Source: CAVUPF01 sp963803755 (GTDB lineage Bacteria > Actinomycetota > Thermoleophilia > Solirubrobacterales > 70-9). Taken from it: DNA of 64,000 nt. Below the pieces are notes generated by a model. It did no database searches. It worked only from the letters and a program-made list of their open reading frames with translations, and was not told where the DNA came from. Shown here piece after piece: positions 37,095-46,418 of this stretch. Location: assembly GCA_963803755.1 (NCBI GenBank), contig CAWDNP010000007.1, positions 186,001-250,000 on the forward strand. Reading direction: 5' to 3'. Within the stretch, counting starts at the first letter, position 1; every line of letters begins with the position of its first letter. The translations under genes and the position numbers were made by a program.

Positions 37095-38108
37095 TAGTCG
37101 ACTAGTGCGTACCGGGTTAGCTCCATCAGAGCCGATTCATAGCTTTGTGGAGTGGTTCGCCCTGACTTCCCGTTGACGATCTTGGAGTTCCAGCAGCGCT
37201 TCGGGACCGAGGAGGCGTGCCGCGATTACCTGTTTGCGTCGCGCTGGCCGGACGGGTTCGTCTGTCCCGCCTGTGGCGGTCGCGATGCCGGCGCCCAGAC
37301 TCGTCGTCATCTGTGGGTCTGCACAACCTGTGGGCGCCAGACCTCGATCACCGCGGGAACGGTGATGCACAAGACCAGGTTGCCACTGCGGACATGGTTC
37401 TGGGCGGCCTACCTGGTCTCGACGTTTCAACCCGGGATCTCCGCCAAGCAGCTACAACGCCAGCTCGGGGTCGGTTGCCACGAGACGGCCTGAGCGATGC
37501 TGCACAAGCTCCGTGGCGCGATGGTCGTCCCGGAGCGAGATCCTCTCAAAGGCGAGGTCGAGATCGACGAGTTCTTCCTTGGCGGGCACGAGGAGGGCCT
37601 CCAGGGCCGCCGACAGCACGGGAAGAAGGCCCTGGTCGGGATCGCGATCGAGGCCGGGGGAGCTCGGGCGTCTTCGCCTACGGGTGCTGGAGAACTCACA
37701 GGCAAAGACACTGGAGGCGTTCACAAAGGCGACGACCGAGCCCGGTTCGATCGTGCACACCGACGGGCTGCTCTCCTATGGCGGCCTGTCGAAGCTCGGC
37801 TATGAGCATCGCCTGCGCAAAGTCGCGAGCGTTAAGGCGGGAGAGGAGCTCCTGCCGCGGGTCAACCGCGCCGTCTCAAACCTGAAGGCCTGGATGCACG
37901 GCACCCATCGCGGCGTCTCCGACGAGCACTTGCCGGTTTACCTCGATGAGTACGTCTTCCGCCACAACCGCCGGCGCACGCCGATGGCCAGCTTCCAGAC
38001 GTTGCTTGGGCTCAGCACTCAGCATGAGCCGATCACCTACCGGGACATCATCGATCGCGCTGCCTAATTCAGCCATTTGGAGCTAACCCGGTACGCACTA
38101 GTCGACTA
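37095..38108 (+). mobile_element. IS1595-family element, decayed transposase
   Basis: Perfect 31-base inverted repeats: 37095-37125 and 38078-38108. The outer 10 bases TAGTCGACTA are themselves palindromic. They are probably a duplicated target (8-10 bases) rather than element ends, which would make GTGCGTACCGGGTTAGCTCC (from 37105) and its complement (to 38098) the true terminal repeats. The repeats are intact although the transposase is not. Confidence 0.8.
37152..38067 (+). pseudogene. IS1595-type transposase with internal TGA and a frameshift
   Basis: The N-terminus (PLTILEFQQRFGTEEACRDY) leads into a zinc ribbon: CPACGG then CTTCGRQTSITAGT. The stop at 37491-37493 falls in ETA-stop-AMLHKLRGAM, where IS1595 relatives have Trp (ETAWAMLHKLR), so TGG has become TGA. 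The ISXO2-like DDE domain follows with GEVEIDEFFLGGHEEG. A shift near 37655-37670 precedes SIVHTDGLLSYGGLSKLGYE and VFRHNRRRTPMASFQTLLGL. Otherwise complete at about 300 residues. Two lesions make it unlikely to be active unless both are errors. Confidence 0.8.
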
Positions 38109-38111
38109 GGG

Positions 38112-38412
38112 CCCGGCGGACGCTTGAGCCCTGTGGTTGGCAGGTCGTCGTGGTAGTCGGGTAACTCAGCGGCGAATGTACCGATCAGCCGCTTGATCTT
38201 CTCCGCCAGGGCAGTCCGTCGCTTTTGGTACCCGGGCTGCTGTAGGGCAGCTCGGGGAAGAGGTGGCTCAGTCGCTTGCGGGCGACTCTGCGAAGCAATG
38301 ATGGTCCGAAGGAATGCCCATGATCGCCTGGGTGATACAGCAGCGTGGCGATCTCGGAGTCGGTGTACGGTGGTACGGAGAGTATCGAGGTCCCTGATCG
38401 CGAATCAATCAT
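38112..38412 (-). pseudogene. Unrecognised gene fragment cut by the IS1595 element
   Basis: From ATG 38412 the minus strand reads MIDSRSGTSILSVPPYTDSE then IATLLYHPGDHGHSFGPSLL and RRVARKRLSHLFPELPYSSP. After a shift near 38225 it continues QKRRTALAEKIKRLIGTFAA, ELPDYHDDLPTTGLKRPPG right up to the IS1595 end. Joining across the element gives a short continuation (LHRLTEDVGSTTWPWPSE) and a stop. It reads like a real protein C-terminus, but I do not recognise a family. The 5' part is missing or unrelated. Confidence 0.35.
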
Positions 38413-38539
38413 CTAGTGGCCCGACCCGGTGGGTTCGATTCCGCCTCTCATGAGAGTTCATCTGGTCTCCCGGAATGGGCTGAGGAGGAGGATCGAAATA
38501 AGCGCAGACGACACGCTCCCGAGCAGATGGTGCGCAAGC

Positions 38540-39775
38540 TCACGGGAGCAGACGGGCTGTTGGCCGACGGGGACGAGGTTCTCGAGTCGTTGAGTCGCGC
38601 CGGGCGAGGGCTTGCTGGTAGACGAGTTCCGTCTGCTCGGCGAGGTGCTCCCAGCTGTATCGCTCGCGTACCAAGTGGCCCACCGGAGGTGTGTCGCTGA
38701 GCCGGGGGCGTGAGCCCGGCAAGAGAGCCTCGCCGAGCTTCTGCGTGAGGTCTTCGACATCTCCGGTGCGGAACACCAGGCCGTAGGGTTCTTCATCCTG
38801 GAGGGTGACCGCCTCAACGTTCTCGGGGATGTCGCTTACGATCGTGAATCTGTCGCAGGCGAGTGCCTCCAGTAGGGAGATCGGTAGCCCCTCGATCGTC
38901 GAAGGCTGCACGAACACCGCGGCGTTTTCCAGCAGCCACGCCTTCTCCGCTCCGTAGCGGGAGCCGAGCAGGACGACACGCTCGTCCGCAGCGGCGAGCT
39001 GGTGAACCGTTTCGACGTACTCATCAGAGTGCGAGGAGCTGCCGGCGATGGCCAGTTGAAAGTCCCCCGGCAGACGCGAGAAGGCCTCGATCAGCACATG
39101 GACCTGCTTCTCGGGAACGATCCGTCCGAGGAAGAGGGCAAATGGGTGCTTTTCCAAGCCCTCGACCGGATGGGCCTTGGTCATGCCGGATAGGTCGACG
39201 CCGTTGGGGATGTAGTGGGACTCGCGCCCGTAGCTTTCCATCAACAGTCCGTGCAGCACACGCGAGACTACGATCGTTCCATCGGGGACCGTTGAAGCCA
39301 CTCGCGCCGCGAGACGTAGGATCTCCCTGGCGAGCGGTCCCCACTTCTCGCGCTTCCAGTCCATTCCCTGGATCGTAGCCACGGTGGGGGTTCCTCTGAG
39401 CTGCGGCAGCCAGGACAGCAGCGAAGGGCCAGTGGCGTGGAAATGCACCAGGTCATAGGTCCCACTGGCCACGGCGTGGCCAGTGGCCAGTGCGGTGTGG
39501 CTGATCGCCTCGAGGTGCTTAGTGTTGGCTTGCGGCAAGGGAATCTGATGTACGCCTTCGTGCAAGCGCAAGCTTGGATCACAGTAGCCCCGACGCCCGT
39601 ATACGGTTACCCGATGACCGCGCTTGACCAACTCGCGCGAGAGCGCTTCCACGGCCATCTCGACGCCGCCGTCGCTGGCAGGCAGTCCTCGAGTGCCGAT
39701 CATCGCGATCGAAAGTGGCGAGTCGTCGTTATGTGGAGCAGTGCGCTTCAAAGGGTCGTCCGTAGACAATCGCAA
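38540..39775 (-). CDS. Glycosyltransferase family 4
   Basis: A 411-residue GT-B enzyme. SPLSIAMIGTRGLPASDGGV followed by EMAVEALSRELVKRGHRVTV is typical of the WcaC/RfaB-like group whose N-terminus carries 'GTRGxPxxxGGxE'. The donor half has FALFLGRIVPEKQVHVLIEA, QLAIAGSSSHSDEYVE and STIEGLPISLLEALACDRFT with the EX7E pattern. Its start is TTG 39775; an ATG about 24 codons in (MIGTRGLP) would delete the first strand, so the upstream start is preferred. The 3' end lies beyond the remnant at 38112; no partner gene is coupled. It probably adds a sugar to the EPS repeat unit. Confidence 0.85.
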   Translation of the reverse strand: MRLSTDDPLKRTAPHNDDSPLSIAMIGTRGLPASDGGVEMAVEALSRELVKRGHRVTVYGRRGYCDPSLRLHEGVHQIPLPQANTKHLEAISHTALATGHAVASGTYDLVHFHATGPSLLSWLPQLRGTPTVATIQGMDWKREKWGPLAREILRLAARVASTVPDGTIVVSRVLHGLLMESYGRESHYIPNGVDLSGMTKAHPVEGLEKHPFALFLGRIVPEKQVHVLIEAFSRLPGDFQLAIAGSSSHSDEYVETVHQLAAADERVVLLGSRYGAEKAWLLENAAVFVQPSTIEGLPISLLEALACDRFTIVSDIPENVEAVTLQDEEPYGLVFRTGDVEDLTQKLGEALLPGSRPRLSDTPPVGHLVRERYSWEHLAEQTELVYQQALARRDSTTREPRPRRPTARLLP

Positions 39776-39912
39776 GATAGGGCGACTCCTAAAATCCGGT
39801 TTCGGCCGATACAGGCGTCGATTCCCATGTAATTCGTCCGTAGATCAAAGCAAATTTGCTCTTCACTAGGGCGACAATCTATCGTTGTCGGCGCATCTCT
39901 ATCCTCCTGGTC

Positions 39913-40929
39913 GTGTCGCCAAATGAAAAGAAGACGCTGTTCGTCACGGAGCTATCCGGCGACGGCGACGAGGGGATGCGCAACTGGATCAAGATGGCCG
40001 ACCGGGCTCTGGCCGCCCGGGGTCACCAGACAGCGGTGCTGCGGCTGGAAGGCGACCCTCGCTGGTCCTCATTGTTGCCCGGCACTCTGCGCTTCATTAG
40101 ACGTGTCGCACCGGAAGTTCTCATATACGTGCCCTACTCGGGGCTGACATCGAAGGCGTTACTGCGTCACATGACGCTCCGGGCGGCCGCTTCGCCACGG
40201 CTTGATGTCCTTGTCACGCTCCAGTCCAACTCTATAGTTCGCAGGCTTCCCCGGAGTCTCGCTCCTGCGCTCGGGGCCTACGCTTCGGAGCGTTTGCGCA
40301 ACGCTCATAGTGAGGTTGCTCATGACAGCTGTGTTCTCCTGCCCGCTGTCAACTCCGATCGGTTTCGCCCGTCTGATGATTCGCGCGCGGTGATCCGTAA
40401 GGAACTTGGCCTCCCCAACGACAAGCCGATAGTGCTTCATGTTGGGCACCTGCGTCGTTCACGCGGACTGGAGCCACTCGCGGAGCTTGCTACTGGTGGG
40501 GCTGTGAATGTGGTTGTGATAGCCAGTATGGTCAACGAGCCCGACGAAGGAGTCGAGGATCGACTGCGCGCGGCGACCGTTCTCGTAAAGCGAGAGTTCT
40601 TGCCAAGAATCGAGCGCTGGTATCAGGCGGCGGATCTGTATTTGTTTCCCGTCATCGATCTGCAAGGGTCGATCGAGATCCCGTTGAGCGTCCTGGAGGC
40701 GATGGCCTGCGGGGTGCCCGTCGTGACAACGCCTTTCGGGGGTCTCCCAGGTCTGTTTTCAAGTAGCGAGAGCCTGCGCTTCTCTCCAGCGGCGCAATTA
40801 GCTGCAATTGTGAAGGAGATGATCGGTGTTGATGGTCTCCCGAATCGATCCGCGGTGGCCGGAATGGACGAGAATGCTTTTGGCGATGCGCTCAAGAACG
40901 CGATCCAGAGAGCGGCGGACTATGGGTAA
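39913..40929 (+). CDS. Glycosyltransferase family 4
   Basis: The start is GTG 39913 (VSPNEKKTLFVTELSGDGDE); an ATG at 39856 would add 19 basic residues of no family likeness. 338 residues. The N-terminal half contains WIKMADRALAARGHQTAVLR. The C-terminal half has PIVLHVGHLRRSRGLEPLAE, KREFLPRIERWYQAADLYLF and SIEIPLSVLEAMACGVPVVT with the paired glutamates. Its stop overlaps the thymidylate-kinase-like gene (start 40922) by 8 bases, and that gene overlaps the phosphodiesterase gene, forming a tight four-gene unit with the glycosyltransferase at 42992. Confidence 0.82.
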   Translation: MSPNEKKTLFVTELSGDGDEGMRNWIKMADRALAARGHQTAVLRLEGDPRWSSLLPGTLRFIRRVAPEVLIYVPYSGLTSKALLRHMTLRAAASPRLDVLVTLQSNSIVRRLPRSLAPALGAYASERLRNAHSEVAHDSCVLLPAVNSDRFRPSDDSRAVIRKELGLPNDKPIVLHVGHLRRSRGLEPLAELATGGAVNVVVIASMVNEPDEGVEDRLRAATVLVKREFLPRIERWYQAADLYLFPVIDLQGSIEIPLSVLEAMACGVPVVTTPFGGLPGLFSSSESLRFSPAAQLAAIVKEMIGVDGLPNRSAVAGMDENAFGDALKNAIQRAADYG

Positions 40930-41626
40930 CCTGATCGCGCTGTGCGGAATCGACGGAACCGGCAAGTCGACTCAGGCTGAAATACTCCACGATCGTTTCG
41001 AAGCTGCGGGACACACTACGGAGGTTCTCTGGTGTCGCTGGGACCCCATCCTTGCGCGCCCAGCCGTACGATTGCTCGACCGTCTCTCCCGGCGCCACAC
41101 GCTGGTGGCCACAGTCTCCAATGCGAACGGCGGGAGTGGCGATAATCGTCGCGCGCTCAAGCGCCGTCTTCTGTCTTCGCCGCTCATTCGTCGGCTGTGG
41201 ATAGGCTTGATGGTGCTTGACTATGGCCTCCAAGCGGCGCCGAAGCTCTTAAGGGCTCGTCGCGAAGCTGAAGTCGTAATCGTCGATCGCTACCGGCATG
41301 ACGTTCTCATCGACCTGTCGGCCGGCGGCGAGCTTGTCGCCACACCAAGGGTGCTGCGCTGGTTGCTCCCGGACCCGGATCTGATCGTCGTGCTGGACGT
41401 AGACGAGCGGGTGGCGCTCGCGCGCAAGCCTGACAGCCCCGACCTCACCTACCTCGACCAGCGACGCCGGCTATATCACCAGCTCGCCCACGGCTCTGCT
41501 GCGATACTGATTGATGCGAGCGGGCCCGCTGACGTAGTGGGTGAGTCGGTGTTTAGGGCCATAGTTGCCAACTCAACCCTGCATGGAGGCGCAAGTGAGC
41601 AAGCCGCTCATCGTTCTCGGGATTGA
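40922..41626 (+). CDS. Thymidylate-kinase-like P-loop kinase of the EPS cluster
   Basis: A 234-residue protein from ATG 40922. P-loop IALCGIDGTGKSTQAEILHD (about residues 5-24), a DRY/H-type stretch EVVIVDRYRHDVLIDL at about 117-132, and DLIVVLDVDERVALARK (about 155-171) as in thymidylate kinases. Stand-alone dTMP kinase is normally encoded elsewhere. Here, wedged between two EPS genes and overlapping both, the protein more likely phosphorylates a sugar, glycolipid or nucleotide used for EPS precursors. That is inference. It lacks the usual N-terminal extension and is slightly longer than dTMP kinases (about 210). Confidence 0.78.
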   Translation: MGNLIALCGIDGTGKSTQAEILHDRFEAAGHTTEVLWCRWDPILARPAVRLLDRLSRRHTLVATVSNANGGSGDNRRALKRRLLSSPLIRRLWIGLMVLDYGLQAAPKLLRARREAEVVIVDRYRHDVLIDLSAGGELVATPRVLRWLLPDPDLIVVLDVDERVALARKPDSPDLTYLDQRRRLYHQLAHGSAAILIDASGPADVVGESVFRAIVANSTLHGGASEQAAHRSRD

Positions 41627-42980
41627 TGGACTCGATTGGCGTTACGTCGACGCCCATCCTGACGAGCTGCCAACGCTGACTGGTTGGCCGGTGCTGGCGC
41701 CGCTCGCGTCGATCTTTCCTCCCGACTCGATCCCAGCCTGGACGACCATCTTTACGGGCATGCCACCCGGCGAGCACGGGATGCTCGATTCAATCGATTA
41801 CCTCGACAAGCGCCCCGCGCAAGCTGCCGAGACCGCTGGCGACGCGCTGCCTCATAGAACCTTCTGGGATGAGGCGGGACGTCGTGGCAAGCGTGTGTGC
41901 GTGGTCAATCCCTTCCTTGCCTATCCGGCATGGGAGGTCAACGGCATAATGGTTGCCGGTCCGGTGTTCGTGTCCGGTGCGGTTTCCGCGACTGGCATCG
42001 ACTCCGGCCAACTGGGAGCGATTCCGGAGCTAGGAGGGATCGTCAGCTTCCCAACGCCGAAGACGATGGGGCCATTCGTTGAGGAGACGTTACGGGCCAC
42101 ATGCGAGCAGGCGAACTTCGGCATAAAGCTGCTGCGGCAGTCTCAGCCGGACTTGTTCTTCCTGAACATCCTGACGGTCGATCGCATGCAGCACTTCGCG
42201 TGGCGGTTCGCGGACACCAAGGACCCGACGTATCCGGGTCCCAATCCCCACTCGGCCGCGGTGCTGCGCACCTACCGGCTTGTCGACTCGATCGTGACGC
42301 GCTACGCCCAGGAGGGTCGCGTGCTGGTGATCAGCGACCACGGACACGGTCGTCGCTGCACTCGGATGATCTTCTTAGATGAGGTGCTGCGGCGGGCGGG
42401 CCTCATCGCCGAGTCCGCCAGGACCCCCCGGCTGCTCTCCTCAGCCTACCTGATCGAGCGAGCCAAGCGGGTCGCTTTGGGGCTCACGTATCGCTTTGCC
42501 TTGGAGGTGCCCGCCTATAGGCTCGCGCGTAGGCTCCCCAGCCGCAAGGCGCTCAAGCAGTCCACGTTTTCCAGCGATGCGGGGTCGTCGCCCGCGCAAC
42601 TTTCGCGACTCTTCGGCCGTAACCAGTTCGGAGGGATCGAGCTCCGGGAGGACACATCACATATGCGGGCACGTGTGCGAACGGTCCTAGAGAGTGTCGT
42701 CGACCCCTCTACCGGGAGAGGCGTGCTGGAATGGGTCAAGGATCGCGAGGAGGTCGTCGAGGGCGCGCGCATCGATCGCTATCCGCCGGTCCTGTTCAAG
42801 CTCATCGAGGGGTACGGAGTCGACTACGGCCTCTACGGGAGCATCTTCGCGCCCGACGTGAACCATCGCCGGATATCAGGGGGGCATAAGGATATGGGTG
42901 TCCTTGGCTGCTCCTTCGAGCTTGAGGCTCCGCCTGAGTCCATCGAAGGCTTGTACGAGACGGTGCTGAGATTACTTTGA
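41583..42980 (+). CDS. Type I phosphodiesterase/nucleotide-pyrophosphatase-like enzyme (alkaline phosphatase superfamily)
   Basis: From ATG 41583 (GTG 41595 possible), overlapping the kinase gene by about 44 bases; roughly 465 residues. Alkaline-phosphatase-fold motifs are VLGIDGLDWRYVD (first metal Asp), SIPAWTTIFTGMPPGEHGML (nucleophile Thr in the WTT stretch), TVDRMQHFAWRF (Asp and His) and VLVISDHGHGRRC (metal Asp-His). Near the end are YPPVLFKLIEGYGVDYGLYG and RRISGGHKDMGVLGC. No signal peptide is visible, so it acts in the cytoplasm or by another export route. Relatives in polysaccharide clusters are thought to transfer or remove phosphate-linked groups. Whether this one hydrolyses a nucleotide sugar or decorates a glycan is open. 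Confidence 0.8.
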   Translation: MEAQVSKPLIVLGIDGLDWRYVDAHPDELPTLTGWPVLAPLASIFPPDSIPAWTTIFTGMPPGEHGMLDSIDYLDKRPAQAAETAGDALPHRTFWDEAGRRGKRVCVVNPFLAYPAWEVNGIMVAGPVFVSGAVSATGIDSGQLGAIPELGGIVSFPTPKTMGPFVEETLRATCEQANFGIKLLRQSQPDLFFLNILTVDRMQHFAWRFADTKDPTYPGPNPHSAAVLRTYRLVDSIVTRYAQEGRVLVISDHGHGRRCTRMIFLDEVLRRAGLIAESARTPRLLSSAYLIERAKRVALGLTYRFALEVPAYRLARRLPSRKALKQSTFSSDAGSSPAQLSRLFGRNQFGGIELREDTSHMRARVRTVLESVVDPSTGRGVLEWVKDREEVVEGARIDRYPPVLFKLIEGYGVDYGLYGSIFAPDVNHRRISGGHKDMGVLGCSFELEAPPESIEGLYETVLRLL

Positions 42981-42991
42981 CCGGCAAGTGA

Positions 42992-44224
42992 ATGCGAGTC
43001 CTTCAGGTCAACAAGTTCCTTTACGGAGGCGCCGGTGCCGAGACCGTGATGTTTCGCACAGCTGATCTGCTTCGTTCGCACGATCACGAGGTGTCGTTCT
43101 TTGCCATGCAGGACCCCCGGAATGTGCCGTGCGCCGAGTCAGTGTACTTCCCTCCGGGCCGGTATTATGGTAAGCAGCATCGCGTACTTAGACAGGCACG
43201 GAATGCAGCAGGTTCAATTTACTCGCTGGAGGCTCGCAAGTCTTTGCGACGCCTCGTTCTACACAGACGGCCAGACATCGCGCATCTGCACAACATCTAC
43301 CACCAGCTAACATTATCCGTGGTTGACGAGCTAGTAGCCCATGGCATTCCTACAGTAATGACTGTGCACGATTTTAAGCCGGTGTGTCCTAGCTACCTCG
43401 CCTACACCGGGCATGCGCCTTGTCATCGATGTGTTACCGGGCATCCTGGTCATGTCGTTGTACATCGCTGTATAAAGGATTCGCTTGCGGCTAGTGCGGT
43501 AGCCGCTGCTGAGGCGGTTCTGACACGCACACGGGGCCTGTATCATCGCATCGACGCGTTTATTGTCCCCAGCAAGCATCGTGCTGACGTGCTGGCGGAA
43601 GGCGGGCTCCCTGCTGAACGAATGCATGTAATTCCGAATTTCATCGCAGACGAACAGTTCGGTGAGCTGGCCCAGCTATCAAAGGCTCGCGCCCCTATGG
43701 CCTTGTTCGTTGGCCGCCTCGAGGAGGAGAAGGGCATTGGGGTGCTTCTCGCTGCTGCACGGCGGATTGCGGCGCAGGTCGAGGTTGTGGTCGTGGGCCA
43801 GGGCCCGATGGAGCGAGATGTTCAACACGCCGACCGCGATGGCGCTATCCGTTATCTGGGCCCCCGGGATTGGAGCGAGATTGCTGATCTCATGGATCGA
43901 GCATGTGCCTTGGTAGTTCCGTCGCTTTGCGAGGAGAATTGTCCCATGGTTGTGCTTGAGGCGGGCGCGCGAAGTTGTCCAGTGATCGCGTCTGATCGCG
44001 GTGGCCTTACGGAGCTGGTGAGCCATGGGGAGGACGGTCTCCTGTTCCCCGCTGGCGACTCTCGCCTGCTTGCGGACAGTATTCTATCGATGGCTTCGAA
44101 TACTGAAATGTGCGGGCAGATGAGCATTGCTCGGCGCCGACGAACGACTGAGTACCATGCTGCGGATAATCACTATGTCCTCCTATTGGAAGCATATGGC
44201 GCGGCTGTCAGTGGTCGTGTCTAG
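42992..44224 (+). CDS. Glycosyltransferase family 4
   Basis: A 410-residue GT-B protein from ATG 42992, 11 bases after the phosphodiesterase. N-terminal MRVLQVNKFLYGGAGAETVM with the glycine turn, then AHLHNIYHQLTLSVVDELVA and TVMTVHDFKPVCPSYLAYTG. A cysteine pair follows (HAPCHRCVTGHPGH) that many family members use for zinc or structure. The donor half has MALFVGRLEEEKGIGVLLAA, VVVVGQGPMERDV and SLCEENCPMVVLEAGARSCP. Probable cytoplasmic repeat-unit sugar transferase. Codon composition from here to about 45.5 kb appears less GC-rich than in the flanks. Confidence 0.86.
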   Translation: MRVLQVNKFLYGGAGAETVMFRTADLLRSHDHEVSFFAMQDPRNVPCAESVYFPPGRYYGKQHRVLRQARNAAGSIYSLEARKSLRRLVLHRRPDIAHLHNIYHQLTLSVVDELVAHGIPTVMTVHDFKPVCPSYLAYTGHAPCHRCVTGHPGHVVVHRCIKDSLAASAVAAAEAVLTRTRGLYHRIDAFIVPSKHRADVLAEGGLPAERMHVIPNFIADEQFGELAQLSKARAPMALFVGRLEEEKGIGVLLAAARRIAAQVEVVVVGQGPMERDVQHADRDGAIRYLGPRDWSEIADLMDRACALVVPSLCEENCPMVVLEAGARSCPVIASDRGGLTELVSHGEDGLLFPAGDSRLLADSILSMASNTEMCGQMSIARRRRTTEYHAADNHYVLLLEAYGAAVSGRV

Positions 44225-44441
44225 GTGCAACGGACAGCGCGAGTCTCGCGGAAGACCAGGTACACAAAGTGCTTTCGGCATTTCGTATCTCGTGGATCCT
44301 CTGGCTTGTTCGAAACGCGAGCACAGGAGGCTGTATGGTCGCCTACTCTTTCATGACAATAGATGATCTCCTAGGTGGCATCTGCGGCACCTATTTGTTG
44401 AGCATACATTTAGCTGTCCCCTTCGAACATACGAGTGCGGG

Positions 44442-45546
44442 ATGAGAATTACGTTCTTACTATGGGGCGGGGGAATCGGTGGTACCGAGCGGCTGTCTCT
44501 GTCACTCGCGGGCGGGTTACGGATGCTAGGGCACGACACGAGCGTACTCCTCGTTGACGATGATGGTGATCTTCGCCCCCAACTAGATCGGGAGTCGCTA
44601 GAGTGGATTGCGCTTGGCATGTCCCGTGGCAGGCATGTGCTTCGCCAGCCGCGTCGAGTTACACGCGCACTATCCATGCTTGGCACAGAGGTCGCTATCC
44701 TCGGATCCTTCGGCTTTCTGGGACCCGCACTAAAACTCGGGGGATTTCGTGGAGTGGTAATTGGTGTCGAGCATGGCGCGCTCCTTGCAGTTGCGTCGTT
44801 GTCTGCGGCTAAGCGGGCGCAATGTAATCTTGACAGGCGTATCGGGGTTCACGGGCATGATGCAGAGGTCGCAGTCTCGAACTTTATGCTGCGTCTTGCA
44901 GTCGGCCGGTCCGCACGCCCGACACCTAGTGTGTATAAGGCACGGGGTGAGAGTACCGGAGAGACCTCCTGCCATGCCGTCTGCCGAGCGCTTGCGAATC
45001 GGCTACGTTGGGCGACTGATCCCGGGAAAGGGTGTTGATGTGACTATAAACGCCCTTGCCCACTTACGCAAGGGTGACAAAACCCTTCCAATGCTTATGA
45101 TAGCCGGAGACGGGCCTGATCGGGCGGGTTTGGAGGCACTGACGCTGAAGTTGGGCTTAGTCGACAACGTCAAGTTCATCGGCTGGACTGACGATATCAC
45201 TGGTTTTTGGGAAGCTCAACATGTCTCGGTAGCTCCCGCTCATAAGTTCACTGAGTCATTCTGTATGACCGCGGTTGAGGCCATGGCCCACGGAAGACCA
45301 TCGATAGTCTCCAACAGAGGTGCATTACCCGAGTTGATGTTGCCAGACATCACCGGTTCGATCGTGCAGGCTGGCGACGCCTCAGCACTTGCCGACGCCA
45401 TCGCAACATATATCAGTATGCCCAGACTAGCTGTTGAGCAAGGAGCTGCTGCGCATGCGCATGCGCAGCAATGCTACACCTTGGAACGTTGTGCAAACGA
45501 CTACGTGGCATTGGCAAAAGATATTATGATCGAAAATCAGCAATGA
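44442..45546 (+). CDS. Glycosyltransferase family 4; one frameshift
   Basis: The N-terminal half from ATG 44442 (MRITFLLWGGGIGGTERLSL, then VEHGALLAVASLSAAK and EVAVSNFMLRL) and the C-terminal half (RLRIGYVGRLIPGKGVDVTI, LMIAGDGPDRAGLEALTLKL, FTESFCMTAVEAMAHGRPSI) are in different frames, joined by a shift near 44935-44945. Restored, this is about 367 residues. It resembles the enzyme at 31599 in layout and in the FxESxxM stretch. No nearby ribosome-binding site stands out. It is separated from the previous gene by about 217 bases without coding content. Likely another repeat-unit sugar transferase. Confidence 0.76.
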
Positions 45547-46418
45547 TAGGTACCGTAACAGACGTCGTGGGAGACGGAGTGGCCTCATAGCAAATTGAGG
45601 CCAGGCGGCAACGTGTCTCGATTTGTACCTCAAGTGGCACTCGGAACTACGCCTATCCATCGGTGAGCGTTTCGCTTGGGTGCGTTAGGGGAAAAGTGCA
45701 TGAGTATTCGCAAACTGTGTACGTGTGTGGGAAACAATAGAGGTGCGACTATACTTTTGGTGCCCCGGCCTCGCAGGTCTAAATACCGAATCGAGAACGC
45801 TGCCCGATATTGGACGTGAAGCGCCGCCTGGAGGTGAGAACGTAGGGTCGGAGCTGTGTTCAGTGGGTGCATTTGGTGCGATGGCAGAGCAAATCGCAAT
45901 CAGGGTGCGGGCAGCGTCGCAGATGGCCTTATTTCGCGAAAACCGAGGCCGGTGGTGCTGGCAATCCGGGTTGACCGGGAGGCCAGCTCGCCTGCCAAGG
46001 GCAGTTGCGCTGCAGGCACAGGATGGGCACCGCTCGCTGAAGACGAGTCCGCGGCCGTGTGAAGCGCGCGGTGCTGGGCCTCTTGGCTGTTGTCGAGGTA
46101 GGCGAGCATCGGGCGAAACCGGAAACCGCCCGCCCTGGATAGCCCGCCGCAGTTTCTTCATCCGATCGAGACTAGGACCCCGTGCGCGAAAGACAAACGA
46201 CCCCGGAGAAGTTCATATATAACCTCACCGAGCAGATCCTAGGATCGAGAGGCTCGAGACCTCTCCTGATGATCTGAGGCCGAGGGGGAGTCAGCACCTG
46301 CTGGGATGATAATGGCGAGGACGATCATTAGCACGATGGATCTAAATGTCGGCCGTGGACCCTTAGTTCAGTGGCCCTGCACGTCTTCGACGATCACTGC
46401 AGGCTCCGGCGAGCTTGG
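45547..46418. other. Gap with no confidently supported gene
   Basis: Long open frames on both strands (for example minus 46161-45685, MKKLRRAIQGGRFPVSPDAR) reflect high GC more than coding; I recognise no family in any frame. The minus frame near 46109 (MLAYLDNSQEAQHRALHTAA) reads a little more protein-like. The promoter of the flippase gene at 46419 should lie in the last 150 bases. Confidence 0.4.

Noticed and set aside
38420..38455. tRNA-like T-arm: GGTGGGTTCGATTCCGCC
   Set aside because: Only the T-loop consensus is present. No anticodon or D arm can be folded upstream, and the stem pairs poorly, so it is not a tRNA or a clear tRNA-end attachment site.
45685..46222. Long overlapping frames on both strands before the flippase
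   Set aside because: Frames of this size arise readily in high-GC DNA. None has a credible ribosome-binding site or family resemblance.
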